Origin: Sporisorium sorghi | Taxonomy: Eukaryota > Basidiomycota > Ustilaginomycetes > Ustilaginales > Ustilaginaceae | Assembly (NCBI GenBank): GCA_023212695.1 | Contig: JALCCG010000048.1 | Coordinates: forward strand, 39,220-103,219 | Direction: 5' to 3' | DNA: 64,000 nucleotides | Shown: positions 44,083-52,453 of the stretch, one piece after another | Numbering within the stretch: position 1 is the stretch's first letter | Layout: the number at the start of each line of letters is the position of its first letter | Program-made: the position numbers and the translations under genes | The notes under the pieces: model-generated | What the model was told of the DNA's origin: nothing | The model's input: only the letters and a program-made list of their open reading frames with translations | Databases searched by the model: none

Positions 44083-45972
44083 ATGAGGTCTGGATGGAGA
44101 ATCGCTGTGTTCCTGATCATCGTTATTGCTTTAAGCCAGGGCTACCCCAGGCTTGTCTTTGCCACCGAAGAAACGGCAGCACGGGCAGCGATTAAAGAGT
44201 GGAGAATCCTCTGGTCCGAGTCCGGAGGAATACCGGAGAGTGTACCCGCACATAGGGAAGACTGGACGGAGACTTCAGCTGGTGCTTCAGAGCCATCGAA
44301 GCCGCATGCCAAGACATCCGCATGGATTCATATGAAAATTCCTGAAATTACAGCTGCGTCTCCGGGGATTTTGATCGAAAAGCTGCATGGACAGCAGGTT
44401 GCAGTTTATGCCGATCATGTGAAGGTTTACGAATCTACAAGAGCGTACAATTATGAGTTGAACCACATCCTGCTTCCTTTGGATAAGGAGCTGCTTGGCA
44501 AGGACCTTCACATTTGGCTGGAAACCGCGAGGGATCATGTGACGATTGAAGGCAAGATCCTTGTCGGCGAATATCATGATCTGCTAAACCAGTTTGTTAA
44601 GTCGAATTTGGTGGATATCATTCTAGGAAGCGCCTTTGTTTTTATTGCTTTTGTTATGCTGATCTGCGCTATTTTCCTTAACAGAAAATATTTGATTGCC
44701 GTATTATCGCTGTCCTTTATTGTTTTATCTGTAGGCATACTTGTTTTTACATACTCCCCGTTTCTTTATACGATTTTTGATGAATATGGACATATCTACA
44801 CTCACTTATACGACATTTCTTTGTTTATTCTACTCCCTTCGTTCAGTCTCTTTTTTGAAAAAATATTCGGGCTCGGTTGGAAAAATATGCTGCATAAACT
44901 CCGTAAATTTCAGGTGGTTTATTCGCTGTTTTGCGGGCTGTTTCTGGTGGTCAATCAATTGGCTTCCAATCAATGGTTTGATTTGTATTATTTCTTTTCC
45001 GTGCAAGTCATGGGGTTTGTGATGATCATTCAGTTCATATTGCTGATTGGAAGCTCGATGTTTTATGCCTTCAGGGGCAATAGGGATGCCGTCATTTTCA
45101 ATGCAGGTTTTGCCGTGTTTGCCGTTATAGGTTTGGGAGAGCTGCTGCAATTTTTCATGACCCGGGGCAGCTACAATCTGTTCCTCTGGAAGTGGGGGAT
45201 TGTCAGCTTCATTATTGCATTGATTGTTATCCTTGGGCGACATTTTGCCAAAAATCATGAGCAGATTCTTCAATACTCCAAAGAGCTTGAGATGTTCAAC
45301 AATGAGCTGCAGCGTTCGGAGAAGATGGAGATCATCAGTGAGTTGGCAGCATCGGTCGCACACGAGGTTCGCAATCCGCTTCAGGTTACGCGGGGGTTCC
45401 TGCAGCTGCTTACTGGAAAGGCGGAGGCTGCCGAACGCGAATATTTGGATTTGGCTCTGGTGGAGCTGGACCGTGCTTCCGGTATTATTACGGATTTCTT
45501 AACCTTTGCCAAACCGGAATTCGGCAAAGACACGCTGCTTCAGATTTCCGAAGAATTCAAGCATATCGAAGGCATACTTGCCCCTCTCGCCCATCTGCAG
45601 GGAGGCAGGATCACTGTGGATATTCCAGAGGATATTACCATTCGGGGAAACTCCTCCAAATTCAAGCAGGCTTTCATTAATATTATCAAGAACAGCATTG
45701 AGGCACTGGGAGAAGAAGGGGTGGTTCATATCCGTTGTTACCGGCAGCAGAATCAAGTATTTATCCATGTTGTTGATAATGGAGAGGGGATGGGGGCGGA
45801 TGTAATAGCTCGGCTTGGAGAACCTTATTTCTCCAACAAAACCAAAGGAACCGGTCTTGGTTTGATGGTAACCTTCCGAATTATCGAGGCGATGGACGGA
45901 GATATCTTTTTTACAAGCAGAAAAGGAGTGGGGACGGATGCCATCATTACGCTTCCCGCAGCTTGCGAATGA
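44083..45972 (+). CDS. Membrane sensor histidine kinase, second of a tandem pair
   Basis: A 629-aa paralogue of the preceding kinase with the same order of parts: signal-like start, extracellular domain (about 30-180), multi-span region, HisKA (ELAASVAHEVRNPLQVTRGFLQLL) and ATPase (NIIKNSIEAL, DNGEGM, GTGLGLMVTFRIIEAM). The segment RSEKMEIISELAASVAHEVRNPLQVTRGF is identical in both, whereas the extracellular domains have diverged strongly, which suggests different signals feeding one target. GAGGTG precedes the ATG. It has no adjacent response regulator. Confidence 0.88.
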   Translation: MRSGWRIAVFLIIVIALSQGYPRLVFATEETAARAAIKEWRILWSESGGIPESVPAHREDWTETSAGASEPSKPHAKTSAWIHMKIPEITAASPGILIEKLHGQQVAVYADHVKVYESTRAYNYELNHILLPLDKELLGKDLHIWLETARDHVTIEGKILVGEYHDLLNQFVKSNLVDIILGSAFVFIAFVMLICAIFLNRKYLIAVLSLSFIVLSVGILVFTYSPFLYTIFDEYGHIYTHLYDISLFILLPSFSLFFEKIFGLGWKNMLHKLRKFQVVYSLFCGLFLVVNQLASNQWFDLYYFFSVQVMGFVMIIQFILLIGSSMFYAFRGNRDAVIFNAGFAVFAVIGLGELLQFFMTRGSYNLFLWKWGIVSFIIALIVILGRHFAKNHEQILQYSKELEMFNNELQRSEKMEIISELAASVAHEVRNPLQVTRGFLQLLTGKAEAAEREYLDLALVELDRASGIITDFLTFAKPEFGKDTLLQISEEFKHIEGILAPLAHLQGGRITVDIPEDITIRGNSSKFKQAFINIIKNSIEALGEEGVVHIRCYRQQNQVFIHVVDNGEGMGADVIARLGEPYFSNKTKGTGLGLMVTFRIIEAMDGDIFFTSRKGVGTDAIITLPAACE

Positions 45973-46032
45973 TTCGCCAGAGCTGCGGTAGCGATGGACG
46001 GCTGTCGTTCCCACTCTTTTTACCGATAATCG

Positions 46033-46098
46033 CAAGAAAAACATCTTCTCAACGTGGTTTGTCCTTCTAAGGAAGCACGTTGATTGATGTTTTTCTTG
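46033..46098. terminator. Bidirectional terminator with 13-bp stem
   Basis: CAAGAAAAACATC (46033-46045) pairs perfectly with GATGTTTTTCTTG (46086-46098), with an inner CAACGTG/CACGTTG stem. It separates the kinase gene from the convergent peptide operon and can serve both. Confidence 0.78.
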
Positions 46099-46137
46099 TG
46101 AATCTATTTATGAAATTCCCCTGCTGTTATGTAGTCT

Positions 46138-46377
46138 TTACCAGATGGCTCTTTCTTTGGCTTCAGATTTGATCACGCCCGTTGGATTCGGAGGAATGAC
46201 CAGATACAGCTCGCCGGGATTTTCTTCAAGAGTTCGAATCTCGATGTGGTCTGGAATCCGTACGCCAAGGACTTCCTTGATGGCGGATTTAGGATCGCTG
46301 AGCAATTTTGCCTTAAAGCTAGGATCCTCCCAGGCTTTTTGAATCAATTGTGTTTGAAAGATGGCTTCTGTCGTCAT
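46138..46377 (-). CDS. NHLP-type leader peptide protein, possible RiPP or pheromone precursor
   Basis: A 79-aa peptide resembling the nitrile-hydratase-like leader peptide (NHLP) family of natural-product precursors: KAWEDPSFKAKLLSDPKSAIKE, a GVRIPDHIEIRTLEE stretch and the leader end LYLVIPP. The tail after this is only 16 residues (NPTGVIKSEAKERAIW), has no Gly-Gly cleavage site and ends in Trp. AGGGTGAT precedes the ATG at 46377; a GTG three codons earlier overlaps that site. It lies 72 nt after the isoprenoid-synthase-like gene on the same strand, so the two are probably one operon. A stand-alone NHLP-like protein without modification is the alternative. Confidence 0.7.
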   Translation of the reverse strand: MTTEAIFQTQLIQKAWEDPSFKAKLLSDPKSAIKEVLGVRIPDHIEIRTLEENPGELYLVIPPNPTGVIKSEAKERAIW

Positions 46378-46449
46378 TAGAATCACCCTTTCAAATAAAT
46401 TGGTTATTTTTTACTCTTAAAGAATACCATGGAATAAATATAAAATCTA

Positions 46450-47403
46450 TTATTTTTTGTTCAGTATAGACAAATAATAGTTTAACCCGCCAAACGAAAG
46501 TGTTTTTTTACTGTTTTCGATATTTTCCGCCTCGACATGAAGTTCATCTACAATCGTTTGGTGGAACGACATGAGATGAGGGGCGTCGATCTCTATCGTT
46601 AAGAGATGAGCGTGAGTTGCTGCAGCAATCTCTGCATAGGGCTTCAGTATATTGTGGATATAGAGTGCTTCTTGTACTTCCGATAGCGTCAGAGGCGCAT
46701 CACTTGGCATCCCTTGTTCAGATTTAATGAGCGACAACAGGCAATTGTAGCTGCCATCGGCAAGATCCTGCTTCCAATCGGTCCAGTCGTCCATCATTTG
46801 CAAGGTCAGCAAGACATGATTCATGGCGTCATTTGTACGGGGGATCAGATCGGCCTGATCAGAGAGCAGCAATGCGGCGGTACTGCCGAGTTTGACCGGT
46901 GCCGCTTTTTTGGCAACCAGGATCGGATTGTCCTTAAAGTAATCATCTCCAGTCTCATGCATGACACCTTCCGACCATTCTCGCGTGTATGTTTTGAGAT
47001 AGGACCAAAAGCTGGATTCAGCTGGGAAGTATGGCTGATAGGATGTTAGAAATTCATAATACAACAGGTTGGCAAGGGCGAGATGGTGTTTTGGATCTAT
47101 CGGAGACTGACTGTCATGGGGTGAGTCCATTATGTCATCTTGAATGAAGTAGTATAACATGCCGATGATGTTAGCGGTTGAGAGACGACGATATACATCG
47201 CCGGGGAGTGCGGTCAGTTCTTTCATCCAGAAGGGAAGAAGATAACAAATGTAATTTTTGGAACTATCCTGCTCGAATACATCAAATTTCTTCAAATACG
47301 ATAGTCCGATCTCGTTCAGGGGAGCAGGTAACTCCCCTAGCCTTGCTTCACACGCTGAGAATGCTGCAGCAAGATCGTCCTCGAATGGTTTGAACCAATT
47401 CAT
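46450..47403 (-). CDS. Class I isoprenoid synthase-like protein (possible ComQ-like prenyltransferase)
   Basis: A 317-aa, largely helical protein. Two aspartate-rich motifs typical of class I isoprenoid synthases are present and well spaced: DDIMD (residues 89-93, in YYFIQDDIMDS) and DDWTDWKQD (205-213, in LQMMDDWTDWKQDLADGSYN); these bind the magnesium-diphosphate of a prenyl donor. The protein lacks other hallmarks of long-chain prenyl synthases, and no terpenoid pathway genes are nearby. The downstream gene encodes an NHLP-type peptide. ComQ, which prenylates Trp in ComX, has the same fold and gene order, but a terpene synthase or inactive homologue is possible. GGTGATC precedes the ATG. 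Confidence 0.65.
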   Translation of the reverse strand: MNWFKPFEDDLAAAFSACEARLGELPAPLNEIGLSYLKKFDVFEQDSSKNYICYLLPFWMKELTALPGDVYRRLSTANIIGMLYYFIQDDIMDSPHDSQSPIDPKHHLALANLLYYEFLTSYQPYFPAESSFWSYLKTYTREWSEGVMHETGDDYFKDNPILVAKKAAPVKLGSTAALLLSDQADLIPRTNDAMNHVLLTLQMMDDWTDWKQDLADGSYNCLLSLIKSEQGMPSDAPLTLSEVQEALYIHNILKPYAEIAAATHAHLLTIEIDAPHLMSFHQTIVDELHVEAENIENSKKTLSFGGLNYYLSILNKK

Positions 47404-47639
47404 GGGATCACCAACCTATTCAATTTTTAAAGTAGAAAGTGCTTACTTGCTATATTAGCATGAATGAAACATTAGTTAAATATTACCAGTCCGGAATTTG
47501 GACAAATGTGGAACTTTCCCGCCAGTATAGGGTTTTGGTCAAATATGTATTTTGGTTTCAATGTTTGATTATGGCGGCTGGCGTTTAAGTTAGGAATGTA
47601 CAGCGATAACCGAAAATGACAAACCAGGAGGTAATTCAT

Positions 47640-48317
47640 ATGACTCAGAAAATTGTTGGAGCCTTTAGGACGGAACAAGAAGCAACCCGGGCTATTGAGG
47701 AGCTAAAGCGGCAAGGATTCGGAGCCGATGAAATCTCTGTCATTGCTAAAGATCGAGGTGAATCTTCCCATATTCAGGAGGAGACAGGCACCAAGGCACC
47801 TGAAGGGCTGGCTTCCGGAGCAGCAACGGGTGGTGTGCTGGGCGGTGTAACCGGATTGCTTGCTGGATTAGGTGCATTGGCCATTCCGGGCATTGGGCCA
47901 ATTATCGCCGCGGGTCCTATCGCAGCAACCCTTACAGGAGCTGCCGTAGGAGCCGGCGCGGGTGGATTGGTTGGCGGCTTGATTGGTCTGGGTATTCCGG
48001 AAGAGCAAGCAGAGGAGTATGGAGGATACGTGAACGAAGGCCATATTCTGGTGATGGTGGATGCGGATGAATCCAATGGAGGCCGGGTATATGATATATT
48101 TCGGAGTCACAGCGCGCTGAATGAGCATCATTACCGTGAAGAAGGAACATACAGCGGAACAGGCGCTCCCGTTGATTCCCGTTCCGAAGCAGCGGCTGCT
48201 ACCGAGGATGCCGTTCCGGATCCTAACCTGTATCAAGGCTATGGTGATGGCAACGGCGGTGCGGTGAGTCCTGATATTGTAAGTCCGGATCGGGAAGAAA
48301 CAAGAAAGAGACGATAA
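47640..48317 (+). CDS. General stress protein 17M/YflT-like, Gly-rich
   Basis: A 225-aa protein. The N-terminal alpha/beta segment (KIVGAFRTEQEATRAIEELKRQGFGADEISVIAKD) is the YflT/stress-protein type. A long Gly/Ala-rich hydrophobic stretch (ASGAATGGVLGGVTGLLAGLGALAIPGIGPIIAAGPIAATLTGAAVGAGAGGLVGGLIGLGIP) looks like a membrane-associated hairpin, and the C-terminal part has HILVMVDADESNGGRVYDIFRSHSA followed by a polar tail. GGAGG lies 8 nt ahead of the ATG at 47640; an upstream start is in frame but without a site. Sigma-B control is expected from the family, but I see no clear promoter. Confidence 0.8.
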   Translation: MTQKIVGAFRTEQEATRAIEELKRQGFGADEISVIAKDRGESSHIQEETGTKAPEGLASGAATGGVLGGVTGLLAGLGALAIPGIGPIIAAGPIAATLTGAAVGAGAGGLVGGLIGLGIPEEQAEEYGGYVNEGHILVMVDADESNGGRVYDIFRSHSALNEHHYREEGTYSGTGAPVDSRSEAAAATEDAVPDPNLYQGYGDGNGGAVSPDIVSPDREETRKRR

Positions 48318-48352
48318 GTACTATCTCTATGTATATGTGATACAGGATAACA

Positions 48353-48380
48353 AAAACCGCCCGGTTCCCCGGGCGGTTTG
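48353..48380 (+). terminator. Terminator after the stress-protein gene
   Basis: A GC-rich hairpin (AAACCGCCCGG with its complement ending at 48379), though the T-run is short. Confidence 0.6.
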
Positions 48381-48429
48381 CTTGTGCGCGATAATCTGCA
48401 TTCTTGTAATATTTCTTCCGTGTTATTGA

Positions 48430-48804
48430 TTATCGCTTGCTGCGTTGTGCTCGCGTTTCCCTCGGCCCATGTCCGGGTCCGCCGTGCCCAGGTCCATGTC
48501 CCGGTCCGCCGGGACCAGGTCCATGTCCGGGTCCACCGGGACCAGGTCCATGTCCAGGTCCTCCCGGATGCCACGGGCCGGGTCCAGGTCCGTGCCCAGG
48601 TCCGCCCGGATGCCACGGCCCCGGCCCAGGATATCCAGGTCCGCCGCCCGGATAACCTGGAGGGAATGGTGGATAAGGATAGATTGGATAATACGGTGGA
48701 TAGTATGGATAAGGATAGTACGGATATCCGGGGATCAGACCCGGGATACCAAGGCTTGTTTGGGTTTGAAGTCCTCTTTTATGATGGTGACTCAAGCCAT
48801 GCAC
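48430..48804 (-). CDS. Gly/Pro/His-rich repeat protein
   Basis: A 124-aa low-complexity protein. After MHGLSHHHKRGLQTQ and a Tyr/Pro-rich part (GYPYYPYPYYPPYYPIYPYPPFPPGYPGGG) it consists of GPGPWHPGGPGHGP-like repeats and a basic tail (RETRAQRSKR). GAGGTG lies just ahead of the ATG. Both other minus frames and a plus frame are open because of the CCNGGN repeats; this one is chosen for its ribosome site, its Tyr-rich non-repeat part and collagen-like periodicity. Similar proteins occur in spore or surface layers; function unknown. Confidence 0.6.
   Translation of the reverse strand: MHGLSHHHKRGLQTQTSLGIPGLIPGYPYYPYPYYPPYYPIYPYPPFPPGYPGGGPGYPGPGPWHPGGPGHGPGPGPWHPGGPGHGPGPGGPGHGPGPGGPGHGPGHGGPGHGPRETRAQRSKR
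48470..48655. repeat. Imperfect tandem repeats inside the Gly/Pro-rich gene
   Basis: GGTCCATGTCC and near-copies such as GGTCCGTGCCC recur at roughly 30-nt spacing through this stretch, in a CC/GG-rich background. These units encode the GPGHGP-type motif and are likely to vary in number between strains. Confidence 0.75.
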
Positions 48805-48973
48805 CTCTTTCTATCAGGTAGGTTACCTCATCCTATGTAGAAGCGGAGAAGAAGGGCACTTATCTAGTCAAAAATAGGCGGACGGCCATTCGTCTGGTGG
48901 GGTGTACACATGTGAATCATTATACGTGGAGGCCTGTTAATAACAGGTGTAGCGCACCTAAGACTCTTAATTG

Positions 48974-49027
48974 AAAAAAAAGGCACATATGCTCTTCCCT
49001 CATAAGAGGAAGGAACATATGCACCTT
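48974..49027 (-). terminator. Terminator of the GNAT gene
   Basis: On the minus strand GGTGCATATG pairs with CATATGTGCC, with an inner GGAAG-type stem, and is followed by eight T residues. The region 48805-48970 holds no other feature that I can support. Confidence 0.8.
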
Positions 49028-49038
49028 CATATAAAAAG

Positions 49039-50148
49039 CTAAATATATTGAAGACCTGCTGTATACGGAAGAGGTATAGGATCAAAGGTTACGCTGCCGT
49101 TCGTCCGATAAGATGACTCCGGATCAAACAAGAGCGAGAGCAGTCCCTCATCATCGAGCACCAATGCTTCATTGTTCAGCGTCAGGCGGTACGGACCATG
49201 TTCGCCCTCTGCTTGAATTAAACCATCGGGCAGCAGAGGCGCCAATTGGCGAAGCAATCGGGGGCCGCTGACCAGATACACGGTTCCGTCATTTCGTATA
49301 TTTTCAGGTGTGACACCAGCAGATTGGATGAGTGCAGCGAGCTCGTTATCCTGCCATGGCAGAGGAACGGTCAGCTCTGTGAGATTGAAGGACTGGATAG
49401 CGCCTGCTATCAACAGTGCAGCTGCTTCAGGGCTTCCGCCCCATTCCACAAGGGTGGATTCTCTGGAAGGAGTCATGACGGTTCCTGGTACGGCAATAAT
49501 CGCAAATGCAGTCAATACGCCGTCTTCTTCAGCCACAAGCACCTGCTGTTCCAGGCGGATCACGTTGGAGTATGCACTTGCATCAAGCAGTTTGTTAAGC
49601 TCTGAGGCAGTGGTAACATATCCAGCATCTCGCAGCTCCATCAGTCGGTGCACATCGAACAGATCCTGTGGCTGCATAGCCCGGATGTTCACCTGTTTAC
49701 CGGTTGCCGTGCGTAATGGCTCTATGACGGCCGGGGATAGACGGAACCGGTATGCCCGGCCGAACAAACGGCTGCCTGCCCGGGTATATAAGGATCGGCC
49801 GCCAGAGATCAGAATTAAGGATGCTGCTGAAGCTTCGGCATGGTGGATGCATTGTTCCAGAAGTGTGCCGGCAAGTCGCTGACCCCGATAGTCGGGATCT
49901 GTACAAACGGAGCCGATGGAATAAATGTTTAGCTTCGCACCACGAATTTGTATGGAAAAAGGTACAAATCCCATAAAGGAAACCAGTTTGTCTTGATCCC
50001 AGGCTCCGTAAGAATGGCTGATGCCCGGCGAGAATATCGGAGGGAAAGATACTCCCATAGAAGGCTGTTCGGGCTGCTTAAGAAAGATACGGTCGGACAG
50101 TTCAACTGCATGATGTAACTGATCGCCTTTCATAATAGAAATGTTCAC
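49039..50148 (-). CDS. GNAT family N-acetyltransferase, Eis-like
   Basis: A 369-aa acetyl-CoA-dependent acetyltransferase. The N-terminal GNAT domain has the acetyl-CoA loop SVCTDPDYRGQRLAGTLLEQCI (near residues 80-100) and ILISGGRSLYTRAGSRLFGRAYRF. A second, degenerate GNAT-like region and a C-terminal part complete the length typical of Eis-like multi-domain enzymes. The start is GTG, 10 nt after GGGAGG. The substrate is unknown; some relatives acetylate aminoglycosides or small amines, but this cannot be inferred here. Confidence 0.85.
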   Translation of the reverse strand: MNISIMKGDQLHHAVELSDRIFLKQPEQPSMGVSFPPIFSPGISHSYGAWDQDKLVSFMGFVPFSIQIRGAKLNIYSIGSVCTDPDYRGQRLAGTLLEQCIHHAEASAASLILISGGRSLYTRAGSRLFGRAYRFRLSPAVIEPLRTATGKQVNIRAMQPQDLFDVHRLMELRDAGYVTTASELNKLLDASAYSNVIRLEQQVLVAEEDGVLTAFAIIAVPGTVMTPSRESTLVEWGGSPEAAALLIAGAIQSFNLTELTVPLPWQDNELAALIQSAGVTPENIRNDGTVYLVSGPRLLRQLAPLLPDGLIQAEGEHGPYRLTLNNEALVLDDEGLLSLLFDPESSYRTNGSVTFDPIPLPYTAGLQYI

Positions 50149-50333
50149 TCGATTGAGACCTCCCTATGCATGTCGCTAATTACCAGTATAAAGTCATTGG
50201 GTACGAAATTTCCAGTAAACGTTTGCTTCCCGTCAGGATCGGGTTTCCAAGGCCATTCCAACTGCCTTGATGCGGAAAGAACGTGTTATTAGGGTAATAT
50301 AGTTTAACTTGATCTGACACCGGAGGGATGAGC

Positions 50334-51776
50334 TTGCCAAGTTTTGTTGATTCCATGATTCTGCTATGCGGCGCTTTGCTTCTGACAAGCGTCCTGACCA
50401 CAAAGTTCTCTTCCCGTTTCGGTATGCCTGCCCTGGTGTTGTTTATCGCAATTGGCATGATTCTCAGCCGATTCATCTATTACGATAATGCGGAGCTTAC
50501 GCAGCTGGTCGGAATATTTGCTCTGATCGTTATTTTGTTTCAAGGAGGGATGCAGACCGATTTCAAAGAGATCAAACCGGTGCTTGGACCCGCTGTTTCC
50601 CTTGCAACGATTGGGGTTTTACTGACCACCGTTGTTATTGGAGTATGCGCAGCCTTTATTCTGGATATTTCCTTAAAAGAGGGACTATTAATCGGAGCGA
50701 TTGTAGGCTCGACGGATGCTGCTGCCGTATTCTCGGTTCTAGGTGGAACGAATCTGAAGAGGCGGATTCGGATGACACTGGAAGCGGAATCCGGAAGCAA
50801 TGATCCGATGGCGGTTTTTTTAACCGTGTCGTTAATCGAATGGATAGAACGTCCGGAGATGAATTTGCTCGGTCTGATTTTTTCTTTTGTCATGGAGATG
50901 GGGCTCGGTTTGGTCGTGGGTGTGCTCTTGGGAATGCTGGCTGTATATGTAATTAACCGCATCAATTTTGATTCCTCCGGCTTGTACCCCGTTACGGCAT
51001 TGGGGTTTGCCGTGATGACTTATGCATCCGCCGCCTGGCTCGGAGCCAGCGGATTGCTGGCTGTATACGTCATGGCGCTGCTGCTTGGCAATGCCGAGTT
51101 GACTTATCGCAAGACGATTCAAGCATTTAATCAGGGATTTGCCTGGATGATGCAGATCGTGATGTTTGTGCTGCTGGGACTTCTTGTGTTCCCGAATGAG
51201 CTGTCGGGGATTGTATGGGAAGGGCTGCTGTTGTCTCTGATTCTAATATTCATTGCCCGGCCGATTGGCGTGTTCGCCAGCTTGCTGTTCACCAAGTTTG
51301 CCGTGCGTGAGAAGATGTTGATATCATGGGCCGGACTCCGCGGAGCTGTGCCGATCGTGCTGGCTACATATCCTGTTCTGGCGGGAGTCCAGCAGGGGGA
51401 GCTTTTTTTTAATGTGGTTTTCTTTGTTGTGCTGACCTCCGCGGTAATTCAGGGCACGACAATTTCCCCTCTAACCCAGAAGCTTTCATTGGTGGAGAGA
51501 GACAAGGCCAAAGCTCCGTCTTTATTGGAGTTAATGGCGCTGGGCAAAGCAGATTCCGAGATTAACCACATCGTTGTGGACGGGGAGATGCCCATTATCG
51601 GTAAGGAGATTCAGGAGCTGGGTCTGCCGGATGACATCCTGTTTACGGCCATTATTCGGCAGAAGCGTATTATTACGCCCAAAGGCAATACTGTAATTGA
51701 GGCCGGGGACACTTTATATGTGATGAATTCAAAACAAAAGCGAAAGGAAATGAAGGCCATACTGGGATTATCGTAA
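50334..51776 (+). CDS. Potassium/proton antiporter (CvrA/NhaP2-like)
   Basis: CPA1 family K+(Na+)/H+ antiporter of about 480 aa with about twelve membrane segments (FALIVILFQGGMQTDFKEI, VGSTDAAAVFSVLGG, ESGSNDPMAVFLTVSLIEWIE) and a C-terminal TrkA-C-like regulatory domain (EINHIVVDGEMPIIGKEIQELGLPDDILFTAIIRQKRIITPKGNTVIEAGDTLYVM). It is likely to contribute to cytosolic ion and pH balance. The TTG start is 7 nt after GGAGG; the ATG at 50328 is too close to that site. Confidence 0.9.
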   Translation: MPSFVDSMILLCGALLLTSVLTTKFSSRFGMPALVLFIAIGMILSRFIYYDNAELTQLVGIFALIVILFQGGMQTDFKEIKPVLGPAVSLATIGVLLTTVVIGVCAAFILDISLKEGLLIGAIVGSTDAAAVFSVLGGTNLKRRIRMTLEAESGSNDPMAVFLTVSLIEWIERPEMNLLGLIFSFVMEMGLGLVVGVLLGMLAVYVINRINFDSSGLYPVTALGFAVMTYASAAWLGASGLLAVYVMALLLGNAELTYRKTIQAFNQGFAWMMQIVMFVLLGLLVFPNELSGIVWEGLLLSLILIFIARPIGVFASLLFTKFAVREKMLISWAGLRGAVPIVLATYPVLAGVQQGELFFNVVFFVVLTSAVIQGTTISPLTQKLSLVERDKAKAPSLLELMALGKADSEINHIVVDGEMPIIGKEIQELGLPDDILFTAIIRQKRIITPKGNTVIEAGDTLYVMNSKQKRKEMKAILGLS

Positions 51777-51899
51777 GCGTTGTGAGGTTAGGCCATATGA
51801 TGCCTGTCACTGCAGGCGGATGGAAAAATAAATTAGGATAGAGTATAAATAGCTGGGGATTTCTTCATCCTATCTTCATCTGATAAGTTTCGATATCCT

Positions 51900-51955
51900 T
51901 TGCAAATGAGAGAGTAATCTGGTATGATTAATACAAGGATTTAGAATAAGTCTAA
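51900..51955 (+). promoter_or_regulatory. dps promoter with PerR-like box
   Basis: TTGCAA (51900-51905), 17 nt, TATGAT (51923-51928) is a good sigma-A promoter. TTAGAATAAGTCTAA (51941-51955), just past the expected start of transcription, matches the PerR box TTATAATNATTATAA at 12 of 15 positions and is nearly palindromic. It would let PerR repress dps until peroxide stress. Confidence 0.7.
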
Positions 51956-51979
51956 ATACAATAAAAGGAGACGATATAG

Positions 51980-52453
51980 ATGAGTAACTTAACCCATAAT
52001 ACGCAAGGAACTACAACGGATGAACTTCAGCAGATTTTGAATACACAGGTAGCCAACTGGAGCCTGCTTGGCGTTAAGCTGCACCATCATCACTGGTTTG
52101 TCAAAGGCCCCCAATTCTATGTGCTGCATGAGAAGTTTGAGGAGTTGTACAACGCAGCGGCAGGTTATGTAGATGAGCTGGCAGAACGGATGCTGGCCAT
52201 TGGCGCCAAACCGGCAGCAACGATGTCACAGTACTTGAAACTCGCCACGCTTCAGGAAGCTTCGAATGAGAAGAGTGCCGAGCAGATGGTGGGTCAGCTG
52301 GTTGCAGATTTCGAGCAGCTTGCCGTGGAACTGAAAGCCGGAATCGAAGCAGCCAATCAAGAGGGTGACGATGCTACTGCTGATCTGTTGACTGGTATGG
52401 TGAGCGATGTTCAGAAGCATACCTGGATGCTGAACGCATACTTAGGGAAATAA
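51980..52453 (+). CDS. dps: Dps family DNA-binding/ferritin-like protein
   Basis: Dodecameric mini-ferritin, 157 aa, which stores iron, removes hydrogen peroxide and protects DNA. The ferroxidase ligands lie in LGVKLHHHHWFVKGPQFYVLHEKFEELY (His and the Asp/Glu series), and the four-helix bundle continues through to HTWMLNAYLGK. GGAG lies 8 nt ahead of the ATG, and a PerR-like operator overlaps the leader. It is monocistronic. Confidence 0.93.
   Translation: MSNLTHNTQGTTTDELQQILNTQVANWSLLGVKLHHHHWFVKGPQFYVLHEKFEELYNAAAGYVDELAERMLAIGAKPAATMSQYLKLATLQEASNEKSAEQMVGQLVADFEQLAVELKAGIEAANQEGDDATADLLTGMVSDVQKHTWMLNAYLGK

Noticed and set aside
46138..46377. Call of the small peptide as a nitrile hydratase subunit
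   Set aside because: It is far too short and lacks the metal-binding Cys motif of the alpha subunit; only the leader-like N-terminal resemblance remains.
47562..47600. Sigma-B promoter before the stress-protein gene
   Set aside because: GTTTGA and GTTTAA can be found, but no GGGTAT-like -10 at 12-15 nt spacing.
48470..48655. Repeat region as a possible CRISPR array
   Set aside because: Units are imperfect, contiguous and in frame with a protein repeat; there are no unique spacers and no cas genes.
48378..48821. Plus-strand frames across the Gly/Pro repeat region, one with a hydrophobic leader
   Set aside because: The repeats keep several frames open. These lack a ribosome binding site and are broken up by the terminator of the upstream gene; the minus frame has both a site and a non-repeat Tyr/Pro part. 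Strand-specific RNA data could reverse this.
48864..49085. 73-codon minus frame downstream of the GNAT gene
   Set aside because: It spans the terminator of the GNAT gene, has no ribosome binding site and has a Phe/Tyr-rich shadow composition.
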